Positions 48,182-59,390 of a DNA stretch of 64,000 nucleotides are shown piece by piece. Every line of letters starts with the position of its first letter. The first letter of the stretch is position 1. Position numbers and translations under genes: made by a program. Origin of the DNA: Saxidomus purpurata (Eukaryota > Mollusca > Bivalvia > Venerida > Veneridae); NCBI GenBank assembly GCA_022818135.1, contig JAFMSR010000008.1, positions 14,074,041 to 14,138,040 on the forward strand, in the 5' to 3' direction. Under the pieces are notes generated by a model that made no database searches, was not told the DNA's origin, and was given only the letters and a program-made list of their open reading frames with translations.

Positions 48182-50735
48182 ATTTAAAAAAAAAAATGTT
48201 TTTTTATTTATGGATTATGCCGACTATGTGGTCGTCAGCAGGGTACTTTACACAAATTGATGTTTTTATTTGTTGAACATGCCGACAATGTGGTCGTCAG
48301 CAGGGTACTTTACAAGAATTAATGTTTTTATTTATTGAACATGCCGACAATGTGGTCGTCAGCAGGGTACTTTACACTAATTAATGTTTTTATTATTGAA
48401 AATGACGACTATGTGGTCGTCAGCAGGGTAACTTACACTACTAATGTTTTTGTTTATTGAAAATGCCGACTATCTGGTCGTCAGCAGGGAAACTTACACT
48501 AATAATGTTTATATTTATTGAAAATGCCGACTATGTGGTCGTCAGCAGGGCAACTTACACTATTAATGTTTTTATTTATTGAACATGCCGAATATGTGGT
48601 TGTCAGCAGGGTAACTTACACCTATTTAATGTTATTATTTATTGAAAAGCCGACTATGTGTATGTCAGCAGGGTAACTTACACTACAAATGTTTTTATTT
48701 ATTAAACGTGCCGACTATGTGGTTGTCATCAGGGTAACTTACACTATTTAATGTTTTAATTTGTTGAAATGCCGACTATGTGGTCGTCAGCAGGGTAACT
48801 TACATTATTTAATGTTTTTATTTGTTGAAAATGCCGAATATATGATCGTCAGCAGGGTACTTTACACTAATTAATATTTTTATTTATTGAACATGCCGAC
48901 TATGTGGTCGTCAGCAGGGTACTTTACGCTAATTGATGTTTTTATTTATTGAAAATGCCGACTATGTGGTTGTCAGCAGGGTAACTTACACTATTTAATG
49001 TTTTCAATAATGCCGACTATGTGGTTGTCAGCAGGGTAACTTACATTATTTAATGTTTCTGTTTACTGAAAATGCCGACTTTGTGGTTTTCAGCAGGGTA
49101 CTTTACGCTATTTAATGTTTTTATTTATTGAAAATGCCGACTATGTGCTCGTCAGCAGGGTACTTTACACTAATTAAAGTTTTTATTTATTGAAAATGCC
49201 GACTATGTGGTCGTCAGCAGGGTACCTTACACTAATTAATGTTTTTATTTATTGAACATGCCGACTATGTGGTCGTCGGCAGGGTAACTTATACTATTAA
49301 TGTTTTTATTTATTGAGAATGCCGACTATGTGGTCGTCAGAAGGGTAACTTACACGAATTAATGTTTATATTTAGTGAAAATGCCGACTATGTGGTCGTC
49401 AGCAGGGTAACTTACACTACTAATGTTTTTACTTATTGAAAATGCCTACTATGTGGTCGTCAGCAGGGTAACTTACACTAATTAATGTTTTTATTTATTG
49501 AACATGCCGACTATGTGGTCGTCAGCAGGGTAAATTACACTATTAATGTTTTTATTTATTGAGAATGCCGACTATGTGGTTGTCAGCAGGGTGACTTACA
49601 CAAATTAATGTTTTTATTTATTGAAAATGCCGACTATGCGGTCGTCAGCAGGGTAACTTACACTATTAATGTTTTTATTTAATGAAAATGCCGAATATGT
49701 GGTTGTCAGCAGGGTAACTTACACTATTTAATGTTTATATTTATTGAACATGCCGACTATGTGGTCGTCAGCAGGGTAACTTACACTATTAATGTTTTTA
49801 TTTATTGAAAATGCCGACTATGTGGTCGTCAGCAGGGTAACTTACACTAATTAATGTTTTTATTTATTGAAAATGCCTACTATGTGGTCGTCAGCAGGGT
49901 AACTTACACTACTAATGTTTTTATTTATTGAAAATGCCGACTATGTGGTCGTCAGCAGGGTAACTTACACTATTTAATGTTTTTATTTATTGAAAATGCC
50001 GACTATGTAGTCGTCAGCAGGGTACTTTACACTATTTAATGTTTTTATTTATTGAACATGCCGACTATGTGGTCGTCAGCAAGGTAAATTACACTATTAA
50101 TGTTTTTATTTATTGAGAATGCCTACTATGTGGTTGTCAGCAGGGTGACTTACACAAATTAATGTTTTTATTTATTGAAAATGCCGACTATGCGGTGGTC
50201 AGCAGGGTAACTTACACTATTAATGTTTTTATTTAATGAAAATGCCGACTATGTGGTTGTCAGCAGGGTAACTTACACTATTTAATGTTTTAATTTATTG
50301 AACATGCCGACTATGTGGTCTTCAGCAGGGTAACTTACACTAATTGATGTTTTTATTTATTAAAAATGCCGACTATGTGGTCGTCAGCAGGGTAACTTAC
50401 ACGAATTAATGTTTTTATTTATTGAAAATGCCTACTATGTGGTCGTCAGCAGGGTAACTTACACTACTAATGTTTTTATTTATTGAAAATGCCGACTATG
50501 TGGTCGTCAGCAGGGTAACTTACACTAAATTAATGTTTTTATTATTGAAAATGCCGACTATGTGGTCGTCAGCAGGGTACTTTACACGAGTTAATGTTTT
50601 TATTTATTGAAAATGCCGACTATGTGGTCGTCAGCAGGGTACTTTACACTATTAATGTTTTAATTATTGATCATGACGATTATGTGGTCGTCAGCAGGGT
50701 AATTTACACCAATTAATGTTTTATTTTTTGAACAT
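46520..50735 (+). repeat. ~62-bp exon-derived minisatellite (right arm)
   Basis: Roughly 68 monomers, about 300 bp longer than the left-arm array. Typical monomer: ATGCCGACTATGTGGTCGTC, AGCAGGGTAACTTACACTAA, then TTAATGTTTTTATTTATTGA. Each reads MPTMWSSAG with GTAACT or GTACTT right after the last codon. Flanking single modules have recognisably related but different mini-frames (MPKHWSSAE near 46450, MQSHFSSAG near 46300, MPKDKSSER near 50905). Sub-blocks of two or more monomers repeat as units near 47040-47600. Confidence 0.95.
48110..48180 (+). repeat. poly-G tract inside the minisatellite
   Basis: A run of 31 G (48110-48140), then TGGTGTGTGG, then G to 48180, followed by AATTTAAAAAAAAAAA. 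It replaces about one monomer and is absent from the left arm. It may be a G-quadruplex expansion or a sequencing/consensus artefact. Confidence 0.9.
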
Positions 50736-51109
50736 GATGATACCTACGATGTAGTTTACTTCTTTTATCATAATGTATACATTTATATTGACCATGCCGA
50801 TTATTTTACTAGTCCCCTCATGCAGATTTACTGTTGGTAAGCAGGTTAAGAATTTATACTAAACATATATTGTTTATACTGATTATGATTCATACTAGCC
50901 GACAATGCCAAAAGACAAGTCGTCGGAAAGGTAGTATATAGAATCGTTTACTAAAATACATTCATTGAATATGCTGATTATGGTCAACAATAACTGAAAA
51001 ACGACATACATGTTTTTGTAATGTAGTTCAATATACGTTGTATTTTACTTTATATTAATTACAAATGCTTCAGAATGTGCTGAATATTCGTTTGTCGAAC
51101 GTACAACAG

Positions 51110-51190
51110 GAGTTTGGTACCCAATCAACCGACTTCCACTTGACGACAATGATTAGCACTTGAATGATGATCTACACTTGTCGCCACCAG
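51110..51190 (+). other. exon-like module 6
   Basis: Acceptor-like GTACAACAG, donor-like CACCAG/GTTCGT. 81 bp holding AATCAACCGACTTCCACTTG and ATGATCTACACTTGTCGCC. Confidence 0.4.
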
Positions 51191-52449
51191 GTTCGTTATA
51201 ATTTACTTATTTTTTACGGATCATATTCATACTGGTCATAAAGGTATTAACACTAGTCGCCTGCAAAGTAAGTGTTAAATAACCTTAATTGTTATATTCA
51301 ATAAGTATGTACATGTCTGTTTAAAATATGTTTTAGAATGCAATTGATGTATTGTTACATGATTCAAGTTTACAGATAAAGAGACAAGTCGTTTGTAAAA
51401 CACACATAATAACTATAAATATTTATCGTTCAAATACATATCAACTTGTGAGTAGTTACAGTTCACATTGTACATGTAATTAATTGAATCTGCTATATTT
51501 ATATCAAGAAAAATAAAGTAAACAATTTTCAAATGTAGGGAAGACTTATTGTTAAAAAATAATGCATTCGTTTATGATACAACAGAACAGTGGTGGCGAA
51601 TAAATCGAATCAACCAGATGACACGGGTATGCATGATCTGCACTAGAATCGAAGGATGGCTGTTTCACCTGAATTAAGTTTGTTTGTTATTTATTTACAC
51701 TTTATAGGAAGATAATAGTCGCACTGGTCGCAAGGCGGGGTCACTTTTCGTCAGCAGAGTAACTGTAATACTATTGTAATATATTTGACTAGTTGCAGTG
51801 CCGACTGTTCTGTTAATATTTACTTTTCAAAGATATTTTAAAACTTATATCAAGAAAAAAAATTAGATAAATGTTTTTTCTAAATCATACGGTCGTACTG
51901 TTATGACATAATGCAAGCTAGTTTACAGATACAGAATATTCGCTTGTGAGACGTATACCATAATTTGGTAGAGAATCAAACTTACGACAACGATGTGTAC
52001 TCTGATCATGATCTACACTGGTCGCCAGGACAGACTCGCTTGCGTTGGTATATTTTGAATTTTCATCATTTTTATTTAAGGATGTAATACGTATTACTTC
52101 AAAATTTTGGTAATGATTCAACCGATTTTCGTCTGTCAATATGTGCAAGATGATCATGGTTCTACACTTGTTTCAAAGACAGACTCAGTCGACGCAAGCA
52201 AAAAAGTTTTTTAACCAAATCAAAAGCATGTAATTCATATCACTTTAGAATTTTGATAATGATTCAACCGAAATCCGTCTGACATGTGCAAGATGATCAA
52301 AGTCTGCACTTTTTGCGAGGACAGACTGATTTGTCGCATGCGGGCTAGTTTAAAAGTAACTTATTTTACCCCAGATGAAAAGAATAGTGTTATTAAAATA
52401 AGATGTGCTTTCATGTAAGTACACCATATTCCGCTTGTTTATCTAACAG

Positions 52450-52540
52450 AATAATGGTACTGATGCAGGAGAATGTTGCCTGACGACATCGATGTGCAAG
52501 ATGATCTTGGTTTACAAGTGTTTTGTCTAGCAGCTTAAGG
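52450..52540 (+). other. exon-like module 7
   Basis: Acceptor-like TTGTTTATCTAACAG and a strong donor-like AAGG/GTAAGA. The body has GACGACATCGATGTGCAAGA followed by TGATCTTGG. Confidence 0.5.
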
Positions 52541-53318
52541 GTAAGACACTTTTTAAGCTCGACTTTTCGGAAACGGGGAGCTATCCTTCTTATCACGGCG
52601 CCGGCGTTGGTGTCACACCTTCGTTATGTTTTTCGTATTACCCCACTTTCTTTCAAAACCATTACAGGTATTGCTTTGAAATTTGCCATTTTGTAAACCA
52701 TCACAACCCTCATTAACAGACAAAATAACATAACTCTTTCAAGGTTTTTGATAGAATTATGGCCCACTTAGCACGGTTATTAAAAAGTTTCTAATTTCTT
52801 AAGTTACTTTTCCTTGTCCAGCGAGAACTTGAAAACTACTGGTTTGAATTCAATACAACCCCATACAATGGTCTAGCACAATGAGAAGAAGTGCATTGCA
52901 CAAGAACCATAACTCCATCTTGACTAATTACTGCGTTATTGCCCTTTGTTACTTTTCCTTATCTGGAGCCTTACTTGAAAAATGCTGGTTGAATTCAGCT
53001 ACACTGGTTTCTGAAAGCAGACTCACTTGACGCCAGCAAAAAAGTTGGAAATTTTATTAATTTATTTTTAATAAAAAAAAAGGATGTGCTGTACAAAGAT
53101 TTCATATCACTTCAGAAATATGATGGTGATTTAACCGAATTCCGCCCGGCATGTACAAGATGATCATAGTCTGCACTTGTCGCGAATAGACTGATTTGTA
53201 GCATGCGGGCTAATTTAAAAGTTTTTTAATTGGCAACAGATGAAAAAAGTAAATTGTTATTAAAATAAGATGTGCTTACAAGTTAATACAGAATATTCGT
53301 TTGTTTATCTAACAACAG

Positions 53319-53420
53319 GACAAGGACAGGAGAGTGTTGCCGACGACATCGATGTGCAAGATGATCATGGTCGACACTTGTTTTGAAAAACGACTCATTT
53401 TGTTGCAAGCAGTTTAAGGG
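53319..53420 (+). other. exon-like module 8
   Basis: Acceptor-like TTTATCTAACAACAG and a near-consensus donor AAGGG/GTAAGTAA. The body has GACGACATCGATGTGCAAGA and TGATCATGGTCGACACTTG. This has the best splice-site pair in the array. Confidence 0.55.
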
Positions 53421-53454
53421 GTAAGTAACCACTTTTATGCCCCAAAGTTTGGCA

Positions 53455-53635
53455 TATTAAAATCGCACCGTCCGTCTGTGTGTCCGTCCGTCCGTGTGTT
53501 TTTCCTTACCTTGTCATGCATTGAAGGATTTTAAAATAACTTGGCACAAATGCTTGAGCAAATCAAGACGACGTGTCACGCAAGACCATCCCTACCTCAA
53601 ATGTCAAGGTCACACTGTGTTTAAAGGTAATGGAA
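53455..53635. repeat. ACGGACGG-tailed dispersed repeat (right arm)
   Basis: Mirror of 18490-18720, read here as CCGTCCGTCTGTGTGTCCGT then the conserved TCATGCATTGAAGGATTTTA and CAAGACGACGTGTCACG blocks. Confidence 0.65.
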
Positions 53636-54404
53636 TCCTGTATATATGCACACATTTGTTAAGGTATTTATATACCGTCATTTCATCAAGCTGTACAATT
53701 ACTTGAAAAAAATAAAAAGTTGCCTTGATTATTTTTAAAAAGTTCAATATCTCAAAAAGTTGACCGTAAATCATTTTCATTTTTCTTATGTTGCAGTTCA
53801 TATACTACTTATAAAGTAGCTCTGAATCTTTCACACTTTTGTGTTTTCACATGTGTATATGTCTCGGGACAAAATTCAGTAAATTGTATCTCCTATTTCT
53901 TGGCATTATTCATATTTTTGTTACACATGTTAAGAATGTTTATACATTTTTTAATTCTACATTACCTCTAATACTATTTGAACCCTAGAACAAAAGCAAA
54001 TATAACTAAATACTTGCAAACATACCTATTTCAACTTTTAGGGTACTTTTGAATATGACCAGTATTACTTCAGTGCGGGTAGGATAACAAAACACAAACA
54101 GATAGTACAGAAGCAGACATTGCAGCACCGTTTTTCTAATGTATTGTATATGGTTTTCTTTTATCCCTAATACATGTTTTTTTTTTCTTATAGATGACTA
54201 TAGATGAATGCATCGGTATTCGCGTCTTGTCGCGCCGTTTTCCTAATGTATGTTAATTTGTCCTTATAGATGACTTGGCCAAACAGTACAGAAGCAGACA
54301 GTGTACAAGAGTGTACAAGATTGTGTCTACAGACAGTCGGGCGGAAAATCCAGTATACAACTTTGTTGTTGCGGTAATATAACAATGATAATAATAATAA
54401 TAAT

Positions 54405-54870
54405 AATAATTTTGAGTAATTACAGAGTTATTACCCTTTGTTACTTTTCTTTGTCCGGAGCATTTATTGAAAACTACTGGTTGGAATTCAATACAACTTC
54501 ATACAATGATCAAGCACAATGACAGGAAGCGCAGCGTACAAGAACCATACATCTGTCTTGAGTAATTACAGAGTAATGCCTTTTGTTACTTTTCCTTGTC
54601 CAGGCATAACTTGAATCCACCTCTGGTTGGAATGTAATACAACTTCATAAAATGGTCAAGCACAAGAAAATGAAGTGCACTGTACAAGAACTATAACTAT
54701 ATCTTGAGTTATTGCCCTTTTTTGAGCATATAAAAAGACTGGTTGGAATTAAATACAACTTCATACAGTCGTCAAGCACAATGAGAGGAAGGGGTGTACA
54801 AGGACAATAACTATGTCTTGACAACTTACAAAGAGTTATCGATAAGAACGATAACTATATTTTAGTTCTT
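54405..54870. repeat. ~160-bp tandem dispersed repeat (right arm)
   Basis: Mirror of 17285-17735, with three to four diverged units containing TTACCCTTTGTTACTTTTC and GGTTGGAATTCAATACAACT. Confidence 0.7.
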
Positions 54871-55195
54871 TTTGCAAGGTATTTTGTTACTACTAACTTC
54901 TTCAGTTGATAAAGCAGTCTTTCGGGAGTATTAATCACATTTAGTGATAGGTCTAGTTTATTAAACATGCTGATAAATACGGTGTAGTTTACTTATTTTA
55001 TTATTATGTTTATTGAACATACCGATTTGATACATAATTTTACTAGTCCCCATCACGCAGATTTATTGTTGGTAAGTAGGTTAAGACTTTTATACTAAAC
55101 ATACATTGTATTTACCGATTATGATTCATACTAGCCGAAAATGCCTAAAATCAAGTCATCGGAAAGGTAGTATAACTAGGTTTTCTTTCCTACAG

Positions 55196-55258
55196 ATGGC
55201 TCGGTCAAAGACTACAGATGAGGACGTCAGTGATGAAGACCTCCGTATTCGCGTCTAG
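55196..55258 (+). other. 20-codon ORF right after a splice-acceptor-like tract
   Basis: TTTTCTTTCCTACAG is followed at once by ATGGCTCGG. The frame reads MARSKTTDEDVSDEDLRIRV and stops. Related starts after CTTATAG occur near 54194 and 54271. The module just upstream ends GGAAAG/GTAGTA only 29 bp before, too short for an intron, so the two cannot be joined directly. Conserved in the left arm on the minus strand (about 16877-16939). Confidence 0.3.
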
Positions 55259-56204
55259 CAGATGCCGTTTTCTAGGACAAAGGATTTAGAAGACACCATT
55301 CGATTCAAGTATGTATTCTGACCGTTGGAATGGTTTCTGCATTGTAATAAATTGATACCTTTGTAGGTAAATACAAATTTCCCGAGGGCAGGTGTATGCT
55401 CATGTCCGAATCTGATCGTGCTGCTTAGATAAATATAATCAATGGACAAAATCAAAATTTTATTACTAATATGAATCCGAATGAAACCAGCTGAGAGCAT
55501 GTACAACAAGGCTTGGAACTAATCACCCCTTATAACTTTGTTGTCGCGGGGGTATTAGAATAATTATAATCATTATAATACTGATGATGATAATAATGAT
55601 AATAATAATAATGATAATAAGAGCAACACTAATTGAGATAATTGATTATGGTAATAAAGAGCATTTACACTTGGAAAGATACAAGTAACAGCAATGTAAG
55701 CCAGTGCGAGCGACGAACTTAAGAATGGTGGCCTTATTGTGGAAGAAACTGGAGTACCAGTGAAAACCCACCTTCTGTCTAACAACCCAGAGTTTCAACT
55801 CGGGTTGTACTTTTTTCAAACAACCTATAAACCAATTTGATTTCTTAACACATGGACGTAAATTCTATTAAAATAACATTATAATATACGTTTCAGGTAC
55901 TCGGGCATATTACAAATACAGAACGGGAAACTCGCAGAATGGTTGATGTAAAATAATGAATCAGGTTAATATACTCTATTTCTTGTTTATAAACGCTAGT
56001 ATCCCTCAAACAATCAACCCATACCCTGCCACTCCGAAGGTGGATGCCTGGACAAGTAGAACAAGGAAGGCTATACATATTCATAATCCATGTATATGCT
56101 CTTTTAAGCCTAACCTAGCTAAATTTTTAAAACATCATTCAATTTGCAAAGAACATTACTAGTTTATGGGTTTTGCTCACAATGAACAAAAAGTCCCGTG
56201 TCAC

Positions 56205-56364
56205 CGAGATCATGACTGCACGGTTGATCCTGATCTACACTGGAGAATTGTTTCACCAACAGAGTAAACGAATGTATGCCATTCGGAAATATTTTCTTAA
56301 GTGTTCGACCAATACTGTCGGGTGTTTATATGCTACAAGTTTTTCCTTGAAAGTTCAAATTTAG
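56205..56364 (+). repeat. 160-bp module present only in the right arm
   Basis: Inserted between TCCCGTGTCAC and TATTAAAAAGCTATCC, which are adjacent (one extra base) in the left arm near 15927. The insert carries GATCCTGATCTACACTGG and AACAGAGTAAACGAATGT, so it is a copy of the exon-like module outside the main array. I see no clear target-site duplication. Confidence 0.8.
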
Positions 56365-56809
56365 TATTAAAAAGCTATCCCTATTTGGACTGGAAACATG
56401 CAATGTATATGTATTTTTCATTATTGCTGATTACTAGTAGCCGATTTGTTTGTTGTTATTTCAGAATTTATGGATGGAAGGAGAAATAGTATCCACTCAG
56501 TTAGCGTTGCAGTTAAAATGTACAGCAACTATAGACATAGTTTTGGATTCCAACACGTGAAATTACGACGTCGACATGTTTAAATCTGTAGTAACTGACA
56601 GAATACACTGAAGTTCTTAAGTTACTTATAGACCTTGAGTGATAATGATCATCTGTTTTTCCTGGTGCTGATTAACTGGAATAGTGTTAAAGATGAGAAC
56701 TGCTTCAAGTCTCTACAAATGTACAAAAGTGCTTGATTGACTATAAACAGTTTAAATGTGTTTACTGTAGTTTACTGTGTGTGCGGAGGGACGTGAATGA
56801 CAATAAAAA

Positions 56810-57127
56810 CTCGTAATAGAGGCACTACAGCTTGTACTTATACTGGACAGAAAGAGTCTTAGAGCTAAATGTTAGATTTATGAATGTCGTATATGATCCT
56901 GATTTTAAAGGCCAACAGTCACTTTGGTTGTTACATTCACTCTTTACATTATATTACCAAGAAAGATGTGGGCGAAATTTACCATTTTAGAGCAAACTGT
57001 TACACTTTTGAATATCGTACTATTTTTATGTTCCGTGTCTTATTTTAAAGCGAATGACCACTTTGGATACATGTATTACAGGCACTATTACCAAAAAATG
57101 TGGGCAAAATTGAACGTTAAATTGTAA
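56810..57127 (+). pseudogene. right-arm copy of the KMWAK-repeat frame, broken
   Basis: Counterpart of the frame at 15025-15363. Bases are missing near 56860 and 56930, so only 67 codons remain open. Confidence 0.3.
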
Positions 57128-58200
57128 GTTAAACACATCCTTAAAGTACATGTTATACGAAACAGTATTGGTAAAAGCTTTCTGACAACACTTTATATTT
57201 TCCATCAGTAATTAATTATTCTATAGTTATTAACAAATTATATGTGACCATGGGGCTTTAGATTTATGTCAGTGTGTGAGAAACGTTAAAAACACGTGAT
57301 TCATGTTCCAGATATTGGTAATAATCAATACTTGGATAACAACTTTTTCATACAATGTATCTTTATGTTTAAGATTTGAATGTGACTTATAAGACCTGGA
57401 TGTTATGAAGCGTGATTAAGGAATGCTAAACATTAACTTCATATTTGGTTGCATTAATGGAATGTTGTTTAAATATAATGCTTTCTTTTTAAGCAGTTGT
57501 AAACTCTCAAATGTATATTTTATCTTTGGCGTCGTATCATCAGACTTCAGAACTTTCGATAAATTTCATATGAAAAAAAACTAAATGTTAAAACCTTGTA
57601 AGAGCTTTCAGTTTCGATTATTTAACAAAAATCATTTAAACATGTCACCCATAGAAATAATCCCACCCTTAGACACTGGTGAGATGTATTTTTGAACATT
57701 CAAGACAGCTTTTTTTCAAGTCAAGCTTTGTTTTCAGAAAAGTAACAAGTGCTATACCGATTCGATAACATAAATACTACTCGAGAAATATATGTAATAC
57801 ATACATATATAGCAATGGTACATTTAAGTATTAACAAAATATCCAAATACAAATAACCGTTTGTGCATTGTGAAAAAAGAAGGGTGGGATACGCTATTAC
57901 AGTCTTATTTACCATTATCTGTAATATCGGATGTCAACTTTGCTATAATAATTTTATTTCAAACTCTGTGTAAATGTTTGTTTTTACATGATACAGTTTT
58001 ATTTATTAGATCGAAATGGTGTATGCAGTTTTGAGTATATGGCAAAGTCTTTGACCGTTTTTCCTGTTTCTTTCATATAAGTCGCCATTCTTTGAATTTA
58101 CGTAACATATAAAGAGGGTCAGTATACACTTCCGTAGGATGCATCAAGGTCGCTTATTCAGCAGGTTGTATGGTGTGCAGTTTAAAATAGAGTATAAGTT
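57128..58200. other. no recognisable gene
   Basis: Mirror of 13958-15024. AT-rich with no supported feature. Confidence 0.45.
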
Positions 58201-58335
58201 GATAACAATGATAACAATAACAACAGTAACAATAACAGTAACAATAACAGTAACAATAACAATAACAGTAACAATAACAATAATAACAATAACAGTAACA
58301 ATAACAGTAACAATAACAATTAATTATAACAATAA
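58201..58335. repeat. (CAGTAACAATAA)n microsatellite
   Basis: Complement of the left-arm TTACTGTTATTG run, with different unit number and order. Confidence 0.9.
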
Positions 58336-58889
58336 TCATATACTGTAAACCATGTGAGTAATTTTCGCTCGACATAGTTTTATTTGCTTCCAGATTTCCA
58401 TGTCCTTTTTGTAGCTTGTTAACATAATGAGGCAAAATTACATATATAATCGGTAATATATGAAAAGATTAATTATTAGCACGAAACTCAATTGGTTTAC
58501 AGTAACTTTTCATTGTGTATGTCAAACTGCATTGGCCACACTCTGTTGAGTAATCGAGATTGACGCTGAGGGTTAGTACTATTGTTAGATGCTAAAAAAA
58601 CAGGGACGACAGTCAAGGAAAATGCCATCTACTTTAAATGGCAAATACCATAAATTGAAAAGTTTAGGGCGCTTTTATAGAATAAGTTAAAGATACACGT
58701 GGACATAGCTGTTTAGTCAAGCCTGTGCAAAGAGACCACCTCAGAATAAAGTCCAGCAAAAAGTTAATATTGCAACATTCAAATTCGATCACTGGACATG
58801 CACTACATTAGAGAGCCTAAATAAATTCCTAGTAATTCAATGATGTTAATAAATACTGGAGATCAACTATCTAATAATATTTATTTATT

Positions 58890-59390
58890 CATAGGCTTGG
58901 AAATGGAAGCAATTTCACATTTTTGAACGTCTTAGACGATCGTGTATTTTTGTTGGCATTTAGTATAATTCTGGCTGATCGTTTTTGCAGTTTAGTAATT
59001 CTATTTACATCGGTTGTGTTAGCTGTGTGCCATGTTAAACACCCATAATCAGATGTAGGTGCAATATAGGCGTTATAGAATAGCTGTTTCATCTTGTGGG
59101 TAAAAAAAATCTCTTTTAAAAAAAACCAGTTTCGTACAAGTTTTATCTATGTGTGTTTTCCATGTTAAACTTTTATCAATATGAATTCCTAGAAGTTTCT
59201 GTGAATCAACATGTATTATACTAGAAATGTCAACATACAATGCCAGATAGCTTATGTCTAGAACCTAAAGTCATACATGTAGTTTTGACTGGGTTTATTG
59301 TTTTGTTGATTTTCTTACACCAGCTTTCTGTAGTAATTAGATTGGTTTGTAGTTTTAGTTGTTTTATCCCCTTTACCTTTTTTATTGGAT
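58890..59390 (-). pseudogene. non-LTR reverse transcriptase C-terminal fragment (right arm)
   Basis: Mirror copy of 12781-13279. The downstream block (MKQLFYNAYIAPTSDYGC.. to FPSL) is intact over 67 codons. The middle is disrupted by expanded T runs near 59102-59127, and the upstream block differs at a few residues. Same family call: Jockey/CR1-like LINE, dead. Confidence 0.8.

Noticed and set aside
48064..48276. 70-codon glycine-rich frame
   Set aside because: Translation of the poly-G tract within the minisatellite.
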